Source of the DNA: Laceyella tengchongensis
GTDB lineage: Bacteria; Bacillota; Bacilli; Thermoactinomycetales; Thermoactinomycetaceae
Assembly: GCF_900182735.1 (NCBI RefSeq)
Contig: NZ_FXTU01000011.1
Coordinates: forward strand, 1 to 64,000
DNA length: 64,000 bases
Direction of reading: 5' to 3'
Position 1 is the first letter of the stretch; the number at the start of each line of letters is the position of its first letter. Below the pieces are notes generated by a model. It was not told the origin of the DNA. It worked only from the letters and a program-made list of their open reading frames with translations, and did not search any database. The translations under genes were made by a program, and so were the position numbers. Of the stretch, positions 53,338-61,969 are shown piece after piece.

Positions 53338-54636
53338 TCAGTGAGAGGGTTTCATCTTTTTGAACGCTCGTTCTACGGCGCGCACAGTGAATTGGATGTC
53401 TTCTTCGCTATGGGCGGTGGTGAGGAACCAAGCTTCATATTTGGATGGGGCCAAATAGACGCCTTCTTCAAGCATCAAACGGAAAAACTGGCCGAACAGC
53501 TCACCGTCAGCTCGCTTCGCGCCTTCATAATCCGTCACCTGCTCTTCGGTGAAGTAGACGGTGAACGCTCCTCCTACCCGGTTCAGGCTGATCGTGATGC
53601 CATGTTTCTTAGCCAAGCGCTTAATCTCGTCTGCCAAGGTTTTGCCCATTTGATCCAGCCGTTCGTAAGTCCCGGGTTGTTTGAGGGTTTCAACACAGGC
53701 GATTCCGGCGGCGATGGAGAGAGGATTGCCAGCCATGGTTCCGGCTTGGTACATCGGTCCCATCGGTGAGACTTTTTCCATGATGTGCCGTTTGCCACCA
53801 TAGGCGCCGATGGGCAGGCCGCCGCCGATGATTTTGCCGAGGGCGGTCAAATCGGGCTCGACACCGTACATGGTTTGGACGCCGCCGTAGTGGAAGCGGA
53901 AGCCGGTGATCACTTCATCATAGATCACAAGCGCGCCCGCTTCATGAGCCAGCTTGTTTACTGTTTGCAGAAAGCCAGGGTTAGGCGGAACGATGCCGAA
54001 GTTGCCAACCAAAGGTTCCACCAAGACCGCCGCGATCTCATCGCCCCAATGGTCGAGCGCTTCTTGCAAGGTGTCGATCCGGTTGTACGGGACTGTGATC
54101 ACTTCTTGCGCGATGCTGGCGGGAACCCCTGCGCTGTCGGGCGTGCCGAGTGTGGAAGGCCCAGAACCGGCGGCGACTAGCACCAAGTCGGAGTGCCCGT
54201 GATAGCAACCGGCGAATTTTAGTATCTTGTTGCGGCCGGTGTAGGCGCGGGCCAAGCGGATGGTGGTCATCACCGCTTCGGTGCCACTATTGACGAAGCG
54301 AATCTGTTCCATGGTCGGGATCGCTTCACGGAGCATAGTGGCGAACTGCACTTCTTTTTGCGTAGGTGTGCCATACAACACGCCGGCAGAAGCCGTTTCG
54401 ATGATGGCGGCAGTCACGACAGGATGAGCGTGACCCAAGATGATGGGGCCGAATGCGGCCAAATAATCGATGTATCGGTTTCCGTCCTCATCCCAGAAGT
54501 ATGGTCCTTGCGCTTTTTTCATAAAAATGGGCGTGCCGTTGCCCACAGCACGAAAAGACCGTGATGGACTGTTCACACCGCCCACGATCACATCGCACGC
54601 TTCATTATATAATTGAATAGAACGGTCGATTTTCAA
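53338..54636 (-). CDS. hemL: Glutamate-1-semialdehyde 2,1-aminomutase
   Basis: PLP enzyme making 5-aminolaevulinate for tetrapyrroles. TTG at 54636 lies eight bases after AAAGGAGG; 432 residues. PLP is bound by Lys268 in ALGKIIGGGLPIGAYGG, with the Asp of VIYDEVITGFR. The VNSPSRSFRAVGNG and GPIILGHAHP motifs identify the GSA type. It is not in a hemAXCDB cluster, so it may be the second copy known as gsaB, which also lies beyond ygaD in B. subtilis. Confidence 0.94.
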   Translation of the reverse strand: MKIDRSIQLYNEACDVIVGGVNSPSRSFRAVGNGTPIFMKKAQGPYFWDEDGNRYIDYLAAFGPIILGHAHPVVTAAIIETASAGVLYGTPTQKEVQFATMLREAIPTMEQIRFVNSGTEAVMTTIRLARAYTGRNKILKFAGCYHGHSDLVLVAAGSGPSTLGTPDSAGVPASIAQEVITVPYNRIDTLQEALDHWGDEIAAVLVEPLVGNFGIVPPNPGFLQTVNKLAHEAGALVIYDEVITGFRFHYGGVQTMYGVEPDLTALGKIIGGGLPIGAYGGKRHIMEKVSPMGPMYQAGTMAGNPLSIAAGIACVETLKQPGTYERLDQMGKTLADEIKRLAKKHGITISLNRVGGAFTVYFTEEQVTDYEGAKRADGELFGQFFRLMLEEGVYLAPSKYEAWFLTTAHSEEDIQFTVRAVERAFKKMKPSH

Positions 54637-54835
54637 TAGCACTTCCTCCTTTATTCCATCTTTGTCAATTGTAACGCTGTTTTTCCATACTGCCTAGGCT
54701 TCGAGGCGCAAGACTTGTTGTTGTCTCAACGTTTACACCTGTGATATTCTCAGATTGGGAAAATATACGGTTTTTACGGATTGTAAGAATATAACTTGGT
54801 TGTTGGAATTGGGAAGAAATGTTTGGAGGCGAAGA

Positions 54836-56686
54836 ATGTTGTCGTTTTTTGGAGTGGGTGAAATATACCGAAATGGTTATCGGGTAGAACATGTCGTAAA
54901 ATTTTTTGATGGGGAACTCGCGGTGGCTCGCAAAGACGACCAACGGTTTTATTTGCAATCCGCAATGTTACAGAAGCAAGCCCCTTCGCGGGCGATTCAG
55001 CAATACCGCACTTTGCACCATCCGCTTGTGCTTCCGTATGACGAAGTATATACAGAAGAGCGCTCCATCGTATTCATTCGACCTTATGAGGCGATTCACC
55101 CGCTGCGTGAAGTAATTTCTTCGCGGGAGGTTGATGAAGATCAAGTGGTCGAGTGGGGGCGTCAGCTACTTTCTTTGGAAATCGAGTTGAAGTCCAAGCC
55201 CATGCCCATGTATTTGTTGTTGGATCCGCGCAACATTGGGCTAAACGACCGGGATGAATTACGTGTACTTTTTTGCGGATTGGAACAGATTACGGCCCAA
55301 TCGCGCACATTGGATTGGGGTTCGTTTTTTTTCAGCCTGCTTTCAGGTCAGTACTTGGAGGAGCCGTTGGACAAAATGCCAGCCGACTTTCCTTGTTCCA
55401 AGCCCATGTCCAGGCTGATCCAGCGTAGCTTGAAAAAACAATCGCCTGAGTCGGTGCTGTCCCAGATTGATGCGTACAAGAAAAAGCAGAAGCAGGGCGG
55501 GGGGTTTTTCGATTTCTTGTTCGGCTCGACAAAAGAGGAAACCAAACCGCGACCGAAAAAAGTGGAAGCGCAAGCCGCTAAAGAACAGCCGGTGCCGAAG
55601 CAACAGAAGGATGAGGAACCGTCCCCGGTTACCGAAACGCCCGCGGCCCCCGCGGACAACAGAGAAGAACAGGAACAGCTCTATCGCAAGTTGGAAGAAG
55701 AGCGCCTAGAGCAGTTGCGCTTGGAGTTTGAGCGGCGCCAAGAGGAGCTGTTGCGGAAACAACGGGAAGAATTGGAGCGCAAACAACAGGAGCTCTTGGA
55801 AAAGCAACGTCAGGAGTTTGAACAAAAAGAGCGGGAGCTTTTGGCCAAGCAGAAAGAAGAGTTTAAGCAACGCATCACTGAACCAGAAGAACAAGAAAGC
55901 TGGGAACGTGAGCAAGAAGAGAAAGAGCGGCTCGAGCAAGAGAAAAAAGAACAAGAGAGACTAGAACAAGAGCGCCTCGAGCAGGAGATAAAAGAGCAAG
56001 AGCGGTTGGAGGAAGAAAAGCGCAAGCGTGAGGAGGCGGAGCGCGCCCGGCAGGAAGAAGAGCGCCGTGCCTGGGAGCAGCGTGAACGCGAACGGATTGA
56101 GAAAGAGCAAGAGGACCGTGTGCAAGCCGAATTAGAAAAGCTGAAGCAGGAACGACTGGAGTGGGAGAAGAAGCGGCAGGAGCTGGAACGCAAAGAGGAG
56201 GAGCTCAAGGAGCGCTTGCAAAAGGAATTTGAAGTGTTGGCGCAAAAGCTCTTGGAAAAACAAGAAGAAGAATTCCGGCGGCGCCAAGAAGAGATGCTCA
56301 AAGCCCAACGGGAACTCCTGGAGAGCAAGACCAAGGAACGATTGGAGAAACAGCGGGAGGAGCTTGAACAGACATCCAAGCGTTACCTGATCACTCCGCA
56401 ACACACCAAACCGCGCGCAAGCCTGTTTGATTTATTGCCCAAGGATCATCAGTTAAAGGGCAAGCCACAGAGCGAAGCGGAGCCAACGCCGCCGGCGGAG
56501 GAACAACCAGAACAGGTTGATCCGCAACCACCGGTAGCCGAAGCCAAGCAGGAAAAAGAAAAGCGAGGCAGCGAGGAGAAAGCCAGCTTGCGCCAGGAGA
56601 AGTTGGAGCGTGAAAGCCAGGAGCAAGATCAGTTGGCATTGCAGTTTGAAGAATATATGAAGCAGATGATGGGCGATGAGTCTTAA
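54836..56686 (+). CDS. Pseudokinase-like N-terminal domain with a long coiled coil
   Basis: A 616-residue soluble protein; ATG 54836 follows TTGGAGG. Residues 1-212 look like a degenerate protein-kinase fold: beta hairpins, a catalytic-loop-like LLLDPRNIGL (124-136) and a C-Gly-Leu at 147-149 where kinases have Asp-Phe-Gly. Residues 221-231 are hydrophobic (GGGFFDFLFG). A Glu/Gln/Arg-rich coiled coil spans about 275-515, then a Pro/Glu linker and a short C-terminal helix (LALQFEEYMKQMM). No membrane helix or signal peptide. It is followed in tandem by two Spo0M genes. I know no described family with this layout; the kinase link is pattern-based. Confidence 0.8.
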   Translation: MLSFFGVGEIYRNGYRVEHVVKFFDGELAVARKDDQRFYLQSAMLQKQAPSRAIQQYRTLHHPLVLPYDEVYTEERSIVFIRPYEAIHPLREVISSREVDEDQVVEWGRQLLSLEIELKSKPMPMYLLLDPRNIGLNDRDELRVLFCGLEQITAQSRTLDWGSFFFSLLSGQYLEEPLDKMPADFPCSKPMSRLIQRSLKKQSPESVLSQIDAYKKKQKQGGGFFDFLFGSTKEETKPRPKKVEAQAAKEQPVPKQQKDEEPSPVTETPAAPADNREEQEQLYRKLEEERLEQLRLEFERRQEELLRKQREELERKQQELLEKQRQEFEQKERELLAKQKEEFKQRITEPEEQESWEREQEEKERLEQEKKEQERLEQERLEQEIKEQERLEEEKRKREEAERARQEEERRAWEQRERERIEKEQEDRVQAELEKLKQERLEWEKKRQELERKEEELKERLQKEFEVLAQKLLEKQEEEFRRRQEEMLKAQRELLESKTKERLEKQREELEQTSKRYLITPQHTKPRASLFDLLPKDHQLKGKPQSEAEPTPPAEEQPEQVDPQPPVAEAKQEKEKRGSEEKASLRQEKLERESQEQDQLALQFEEYMKQMMGDES

Positions 56687-56732
56687 GCCGCCCAGTCTCT
56701 CCCTTTTTTACCATGTGAAGGAGTGACAGTGC

Positions 56733-57491
56733 ATGATGCCGATTTTCAAATCGTTGGCGAGTATCGGGATTGGGTCAGCGACCGTTGATACGCGCCTTGA
56801 ATCAAAACAATTTCATCCGGGTGACACCGTCAAAGGCGAGGTGTTGGTCAAAGGGGGGCAGGCACCACAGGATATCACCACCATCTATCTCTATTTGGTT
56901 GCCGATGTTTCCAAGGGTGACAAGAAAACGCAAGTGACTATTGAAAAGTACCAACTATCCCAACCATTTACCATCCAAGCGGAAGAGCGGAAGCTGATTC
57001 CGTTCCAGATCAAGCTTCCGATGTCCACGCCCATGTCGACAGGTAATTATCCTGTCTATTTTAAAACAGGCTTGGATATAAAAATGGCCATTGATCCAAC
57101 AGATTTAGATAAAATTGAAGTGTTTCCTACTCCGCTGGTGCAAAAGTTGCTCAAACAAGTGGAGGACGCTGGTTTTATCTTGTACCGGATCCACAATGAA
57201 CATGATACGACGGCCAAACCGCACCCGTTTTTTCAGATGTTTCAATTCAAGCCGACGGGTCGCTACCACGGCTACGTTGATGAATTGAATATTATCTTTT
57301 TTGTCTCTGAAGTCAGCATTCATATGGAAATCGAAATGATCCGTTCGGGACGGGTACTTAACAGCTCGTTTGCGTGGGAATATCATGATCCTAACGGCAC
57401 CTTGTTTATCAATGGTCAGCAAGTCGCCGACGATCCATTGTTGAAGATTCAGGAGATGTTGAACCGCAAGCCGGGCAATACCATGGCCTAA
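56733..57491 (+). CDS. spo0M: Spo0M-family arrestin-like protein, copy 1
   Basis: Members of this family have an arrestin-like beta-sandwich and control an early stage of sporulation, cell-shape or vesicle traffic. 252 residues from the ATG after AAGGAG. The opening IGIGSATVDTRLES, GDTVKGEVLVKGGQAPQDI and YLYLVADV are typical; KTGLDIKMAIDPTDLDKIEV marks the start of the second beta lobe. It lies 46 bases after the coiled-coil gene and 57 before its paralogue, suggesting one transcript. Confidence 0.9.
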   Translation: MMPIFKSLASIGIGSATVDTRLESKQFHPGDTVKGEVLVKGGQAPQDITTIYLYLVADVSKGDKKTQVTIEKYQLSQPFTIQAEERKLIPFQIKLPMSTPMSTGNYPVYFKTGLDIKMAIDPTDLDKIEVFPTPLVQKLLKQVEDAGFILYRIHNEHDTTAKPHPFFQMFQFKPTGRYHGYVDELNIIFFVSEVSIHMEIEMIRSGRVLNSSFAWEYHDPNGTLFINGQQVADDPLLKIQEMLNRKPGNTMA

Positions 57492-57548
57492 AGGTGCAGG
57501 ATGCATGGTAAAAAATAAATTCACTTAGAAGAGAGGGAGCTTGAGTAT

Positions 57549-58307
57549 ATGTCGTTTTTTGGTAAAGCGTTAGCAAGCATCGGTGTAGGCTCCGCCAAAG
57601 TGGACACCCGCTTGGAAAAAGCCACATATCGACAGGGGGATATCATTCGCGGGGAGGTATTCGTGCAAGGAGGACAAGCCCCGCAACTGATTGAGGATAT
57701 CTATCTATATTTGGTCATGCAGTACCAACACGAAGGGTCTGAGCATGAATACGTCATCGATGAATTCCGCCTGACGGATGCTTTTGAGATCGGTGTGCGG
57801 GAAACGCAGGTGTTGCCGTTCCAATTCCAGCTACCGTATGATGCACCGGTATCGACGGGAGGTTCTCCCATTTATGTGAAAACGGGTTTGGACATTAAAA
57901 TGGCAGTGGATCCAAGTGATACGGACGGAATCGAGATTTTGCCCCACCCGCTAGTCGATACCGTGTTGCATGCGGTAGAAGAGGTGGGCTTTCGTTTGAG
58001 CAGTGTCAACTTCGCCTTCGATAAGTTTTATTCTCGCCACCCGTTTGTCCAAGAATACCGCCTTGCGCCGTTGGGGCCCTATCAAGCGGAGTTGGATGAA
58101 ATCATCCTTGTCTTCTATCCGCATATGAGTGAAGTGGACGTGATCCTGTCATTGGATCGCAAAGCCGTCGACCTGATGAGTTCGATGGAAGAGGCGTTAA
58201 ATTTGGATGAGCGGATCATTCGGTTCACGGTGTCGCAAAAGGAAGTGGAGCATACCACTACCCAATTGCAAGCGAAAATCAAACAACTGATTGATCAGCA
58301 TCTGTAA
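57549..58307 (+). CDS. spo0M: Spo0M-family arrestin-like protein, copy 2
   Basis: A 252-residue paralogue of the upstream gene with the same signatures: SIGVGSAKVDTRLEK, GDIIRGEVFVQGGQAPQ, YLYLVMQY and KTGLDIKMAVDPSDTDGIEI. The two share perhaps a third to half of their residues, so the duplication is old. It differs most in the C-terminal 60 residues. It closes the three-gene operon before a strong terminator. Confidence 0.9.
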   Translation: MSFFGKALASIGVGSAKVDTRLEKATYRQGDIIRGEVFVQGGQAPQLIEDIYLYLVMQYQHEGSEHEYVIDEFRLTDAFEIGVRETQVLPFQFQLPYDAPVSTGGSPIYVKTGLDIKMAVDPSDTDGIEILPHPLVDTVLHAVEEVGFRLSSVNFAFDKFYSRHPFVQEYRLAPLGPYQAELDEIILVFYPHMSEVDVILSLDRKAVDLMSSMEEALNLDERIIRFTVSQKEVEHTTTQLQAKIKQLIDQHL

Positions 58308-58313
58308 AGGAGA

Positions 58314-58348
58314 AAAGCCAACTTCTCGCGCGGGAAGTTGGCTTTTGT
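58314..58348 (+). terminator. Terminator of the pseudokinase/Spo0M operon
   Basis: AAAAGCCAACTTC and GAAGTTGGCTTTT are perfect arms around TCGCGCGG; suitable for both strands. Confidence 0.93.
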
Positions 58349-58416
58349 AAATCAGTCGGTGCGATAGCCGAGGGCTGAGAAAGCGGCTTAATGAAACTTT
58401 ATTAAAGTAAGTTGCT

Positions 58417-58573
58417 TATAATGTCTTCGCAAAAAAACTTTTTTTTGGTATGCTATAGAAGGCAATGGGAAAAATGCTTTTGAAATAGACAGTAGTTGGG
58501 TATTCCATGTTGGGAATGCCTTTTTTCGTTAGTATCTTTGAAAACAACAGAAGGCCATCCCCAAGCCTTCTGT
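58417..58573 (+). promoter_or_regulatory. Promoter and hairpin-rich leader of the ABC-2 exporter
   Basis: TATAAT at 58417-58422 may be the -10. Further down GGTATTCCA (58499-58507) pairs with TGGGAATGCC (ending 58520) and is followed by six Ts, a terminator-like element. Next, ACAGAAGGC (58547-58555) and GCCTTCTGT (58565-58573) form a perfect nine-base hairpin. The word AGAAGGC also occurs near 58456 and could pair with the same GCCTTCT, so two exclusive folds are possible. This suggests attenuation, signal unknown. Confidence 0.5.
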
Positions 58574-58605
58574 TTCATGGCAGTGATTGTGAAAGGAGTG
58601 GGAGG

Positions 58606-59613
58606 ATGCGTTCGATTGAAGCGCGTGGCCTGACAAAAGAATTCAAGGTGTATCAAAGCCGCCCGGGGCTCAAAGGTGCGTTTCGCGATCTGCTGAACAG
58701 GCAATATCGCACCATTCGCGCGGTAGATGCCATTGATTTGACGATTGAACAAGGTGAGATGGTAGCCTACATCGGTGAAAACGGAGCCGGAAAGTCGACA
58801 ACGATCAAGATGTTGACCGGTATTTTGCAACCGACGGCCGGTGAATTGAAAGTGAATGGTTTCGATCCGCACCGGGAGCGGGAGAAGTTTGTCAAGACGA
58901 TCGGCGTGGTTTTCGGGCAACGGAGCCAGTTGTGGTGGGACATTGCTGTGCAAGAATCTTTTCGGCTGTTGAAACAAGTGTACCAAGTGCCTGACGCCGA
59001 CTATAAACAACGGCTGGACCGGATGATCGAGGTGTTGGACATCGGTGAGCTTTTGGATCAGCCGGTGCGCAAACTAAGCCTTGGGCAACGGATGCGGTGT
59101 GAATTGGTCGCGGCGCTGATCCACCAACCGAAGTTGTTGTTTTTGGACGAACCGACGATTGGGTTGGATGTGCTGGTGAAAGAGAACATCCGCGTTTTTT
59201 TGCGGGAGATCAACCGCGAATTTGGTACGACTGTACTGTTGACGACACATGACATCTCCGACATTGAAGCTCTTTGTTCCCGTGTGGTGATGCTAGATCA
59301 GGGCAAAGTGATTTATGACGGCGGTTTGCAAGAGCTTCGCCGCAATTGGGTCAAAGGGAAAAAAGTGCACTTCGAATTGGCGCGGGAAGTGGACATGAGC
59401 GAGCTGGAAGCGAGAACGGCAGGCATGCCGCTTCGCTGGGAGCGAAAAGGGGAGCGGCAAGTCGTCTTGCATTTGGAACAACCTGATTTGGCTGTCTCCG
59501 ACGTGTTGGCGCAAATCGTTCAGCATGTGCATATTGTCGAGATGCAGATTGAAGAAGTGTCGACGGAAGAGATTGTGCGCAAGATTTACCAGGAGGGGAT
59601 GACGCTTGCTTAA
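58606..59613 (+). CDS. ABC-2 type transporter ATP-binding protein
   Basis: ATPase of an exporter made with the next two genes. ATG 58606 follows GGAGTGGGAGG; 335 residues. Walker A is GENGAGKST, signature KLSLGQRMRCELV, Walker B LLFLDEPTIGLD, and the H-loop THDISD. The extra C-terminal domain (about 240-335) is typical of NatA/daunorubicin-type ATPases. It overlaps the first permease gene by eight bases. Confidence 0.94.
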   Translation: MRSIEARGLTKEFKVYQSRPGLKGAFRDLLNRQYRTIRAVDAIDLTIEQGEMVAYIGENGAGKSTTIKMLTGILQPTAGELKVNGFDPHREREKFVKTIGVVFGQRSQLWWDIAVQESFRLLKQVYQVPDADYKQRLDRMIEVLDIGELLDQPVRKLSLGQRMRCELVAALIHQPKLLFLDEPTIGLDVLVKENIRVFLREINREFGTTVLLTTHDISDIEALCSRVVMLDQGKVIYDGGLQELRRNWVKGKKVHFELAREVDMSELEARTAGMPLRWERKGERQVVLHLEQPDLAVSDVLAQIVQHVHIVEMQIEEVSTEEIVRKIYQEGMTLA

Positions 59614-60400
59614 AATGTATTTGGAAGTCATCCGCATCCGGTTTCTGATGATGTTGGCTTATCGTGTGAACTATTACAGTGGGATTGTGATTTACAGCAT
59701 CAATATCGGCGTCTATTATTTCCTGTGGATGTCTATTTACGGGGATAAGCCCTCGTTGCAGGGCCTGACCGCGGTGCAAATGGCTACCTATATCGCCGTC
59801 TCTTGGATGGCGCGGGCTTTTTACTTTAACAACTTGGATCGGGAGATTGCGCAAGAAATTCGGGACGGCACGGTGGCGATCCAATTGATCCGCCCATACC
59901 ACTATTTGATTGTTAAAGCATTTCAAGGATTGGGGGAAGGCGTGTTCCGTCTGCTACTGTTCAGCGTGCCGGGCATGCTGGTGGTGTCGCTTGTGTTTCC
60001 GTTGGATCTTCCCGGATTATCGTGGGATTGGTTGAAGTTTGCCTGTAGCTTGTTCCTTGGTTTTATCATCAATGTGGAAGTGAACTTGCTGACAGGGGTG
60101 CTGGCCTTTTTTATTTTGAACAATGAAGGAATGATTTGGGCCAAACGCATGATTGTGGATCTTTTGTCCGGATTGACGATCCCGATCTCCTTCTTCCCGG
60201 GATGGGCGCAGGCGGTGCTCAGCTACCTGCCCTTCCAGGCGATCAGCTATCTGCCTAGCATGGTGCTCGTTAAAGGCCTCTCGGGGGATGCGTTTTGGCA
60301 TGCGCTCTCGGTGCAGGCGGCTTGGTGCGTCCTGTTGGCAATCCCCGTGCAACTCATTTGGCTGAGAGCGCGCAAAACCTTGATTGTGCAGGGGGGCTAA
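59606..60400 (+). CDS. ABC-2 type transporter permease 1
   Basis: A 264-residue membrane protein with six helices. TTG start seven bases after AGGAGGGG. YLEVIRIRFLMMLAYRVNYYSG and the loop REIAQEIRDGTVAIQLIRPY are characteristic of the large ABC-2 permease pair family that includes DUF990-type proteins. Substrate unknown; one base lies between its stop and the second permease. Confidence 0.9.
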   Translation: MLKMYLEVIRIRFLMMLAYRVNYYSGIVIYSINIGVYYFLWMSIYGDKPSLQGLTAVQMATYIAVSWMARAFYFNNLDREIAQEIRDGTVAIQLIRPYHYLIVKAFQGLGEGVFRLLLFSVPGMLVVSLVFPLDLPGLSWDWLKFACSLFLGFIINVEVNLLTGVLAFFILNNEGMIWAKRMIVDLLSGLTIPISFFPGWAQAVLSYLPFQAISYLPSMVLVKGLSGDAFWHALSVQAAWCVLLAIPVQLIWLRARKTLIVQGG

Positions 60401-60401
60401 T

Positions 60402-61187
60402 ATGTTTCATCTTCGATTGTTAGTCGAGTATTTCAAACAATATATGAAGACCCGCATGTCTTATCGCGGTGATTTTTTGGTTCAATTTATTAGCAATTTT
60501 TTTCACCAAGGACTTAATCTGGTTTTCATCCTGGTCGTGTTCCAACATACCCCGAGTTTGAAGGGGTGGAGCCAAGCTGAAGTGATTTTCATCTATGGGT
60601 ATTTTCTAATCCCATGGGCGATCTTTTCTTCCTTTTTAAATCTGTGGAGTTTTAATGATCGTTATATCATCAAAGGAGAATTGGATCGGGTGTTGACGAG
60701 GCCGGTGCACAGCTTAGTGCAGGTCATCATGGAGACGATGGCTCCCGAATCCCTGATCGGGGTGTTGACGGGAGGCATCGTGATGGGCGTGGCCGGGTGG
60801 CATCTGGATCTGGACTGGACTTGGTATGATCCGCTGTTGTTCGTTGTATTCACGCTGGGGGGTGTGCTGATCTACGCAGGCATCTTCATCGCGCTGACCA
60901 GCATCAGCTTGTACACCGATTCCAAATCGGATATTCAACCGATTATGTTTAATATCAGTAACTACGGTCGCTATCCGACCAATATTTATCATAAAATAAT
61001 TCAGTTCACATTGACTTGGATTTTGCCGTTTGCATTTGTCGGGTTTTATCCGGCCAGCTATCTGCTGGATCACGGTGAATGGAAGATATATGCCTTGCTC
61101 ACCCCGGTGGTGGGGGCCGCCTATTTGGCTTTCGGTGTCTTTTGCTGGAACCGCGGCATCAAGCACTACCGGGGAGCAGGGAATTAA
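60402..61187 (+). CDS. ABC-2 type transporter permease 2
   Basis: A 261-residue partner permease, similarly built: EYFKQYMKTRMSYRGDFLVQF, the loop NDRYIIKGELDRVLTRPVH, and six helices. ATG after GGGGGGC. With the preceding two genes it forms a complete heteromeric exporter. It is convergent with the crcB genes. Confidence 0.9.
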   Translation: MFHLRLLVEYFKQYMKTRMSYRGDFLVQFISNFFHQGLNLVFILVVFQHTPSLKGWSQAEVIFIYGYFLIPWAIFSSFLNLWSFNDRYIIKGELDRVLTRPVHSLVQVIMETMAPESLIGVLTGGIVMGVAGWHLDLDWTWYDPLLFVVFTLGGVLIYAGIFIALTSISLYTDSKSDIQPIMFNISNYGRYPTNIYHKIIQFTLTWILPFAFVGFYPASYLLDHGEWKIYALLTPVVGAAYLAFGVFCWNRGIKHYRGAGN

Positions 61188-61191
61188 GGCA

Positions 61192-61563
61192 TCACATCAT
61201 TTTATAGCCTGTCCAACAAGCCAACAGACCGATTGTGCCGCTGAACAAGAGATACAGCATGGCGGCTAATCGGTTTTTTGTTTGCCATAACTCCAACCAT
61301 TCTACAGTGAACGTGGAGAAAGTGGTAAATCCGCCGAGAAAACCAGTGGTGAACGGATGGCTGTGCGCCAAGGCTGAGGCGAGTGATTCAGCGCCGGCAG
61401 AGCCGAGGGCGAGTCCGAGCGCGAAACAGCCGCTCACATTGATCAAAAACGTAGCCCAGGGGAAAGAGTATCGCGAACAGTGGGCTTTGATCCACTTTCC
61501 GACAAGATGGCGGGCGACGGCGCCCAAACTGCCGCACAATCCGATGAATATTGTGGTCATCAT
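61192..61563 (-). CDS. crcB: Fluoride ion channel CrcB/FluC, second gene of the pair
   Basis: Exports fluoride as part of a double-barrelled channel. 123 residues, four helices. WATFLINVSGCFALG carries the pore asparagine and GGFTTFSTFTVEWLEL the sodium- and fluoride-site residues. ATG at 61563 follows AAAGGGACG; a longer frame upstream overlaps the first gene and is rejected. It overlaps the first gene by four bases, so both are made together. Confidence 0.93.
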   Translation of the reverse strand: MMTTIFIGLCGSLGAVARHLVGKWIKAHCSRYSFPWATFLINVSGCFALGLALGSAGAESLASALAHSHPFTTGFLGGFTTFSTFTVEWLELWQTKNRLAAMLYLLFSGTIGLLACWTGYKMM

Positions 61564-61913
61564 GCATTTCGTCCCTTTCCGATCTGCGCCCCCAACCACG
61601 CGCATCCAAGTCCGCCGATGAGAGAGAGACTGCCATATCCGAAAGCAGCCGGGGAGGGAAGGCTCAACCATTCCGCGCAAAAGGTGGAAAACGTGGTGAA
61701 TGAGCCGATCAGTCCGGTCGCCAATCCAAGCCGAATCCGAGGATGGAGGGGAAAGCCCCGTGCATAGGTGATTAAAGCGAGACAAAACGATCCGATCAGA
61801 TTCACAGCCAATGTGCCCCATGGGAAATGAGCTGCGGGAATCCATTTGGACGCGGCGAAGCGCAAAGTGGTGCCGACAAAGCCGCCAATGGCCACTGCGA
61901 TGATGTCGCGCAT
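61560..61913 (-). CDS. crcB: Fluoride ion channel CrcB/FluC, first gene of the pair
   Basis: 117 residues; ATG at 61913 with GAAGGAGG upstream. WGTLAVNLIGSFCLALI and GSFTTFSTFCAEWLSL are the pore motifs. Paired crcB genes in Bacilli usually form a heterodimer of opposite topology. I did not find the conserved fluoride riboswitch in the 55 bases upstream. Confidence 0.93.
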   Translation of the reverse strand: MRDIIAVAIGGFVGTTLRFAASKWIPAAHFPWGTLAVNLIGSFCLALITYARGFPLHPRIRLGLATGLIGSFTTFSTFCAEWLSLPSPAAFGYGSLSLIGGLGCAWLGAQIGKGRNA

Positions 61914-61969
61914 GGTAGTTCCTCCTTCACAAATCCATGCCTTTAGCATAGGGAATAGGGAGGAGCAAA

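Noticed and set aside
55810..56379. Serine-rich minus-strand frame opposite the coiled coil
   Set aside because: Low-complexity mirror of Glu/Gln/Arg codons; no start signal.
61560..61845. Extended N-terminus (94 more residues) for the second crcB gene
   Set aside because: The extension overlaps the first crcB gene out of frame and has no binding site; CrcB proteins are about 120 residues.
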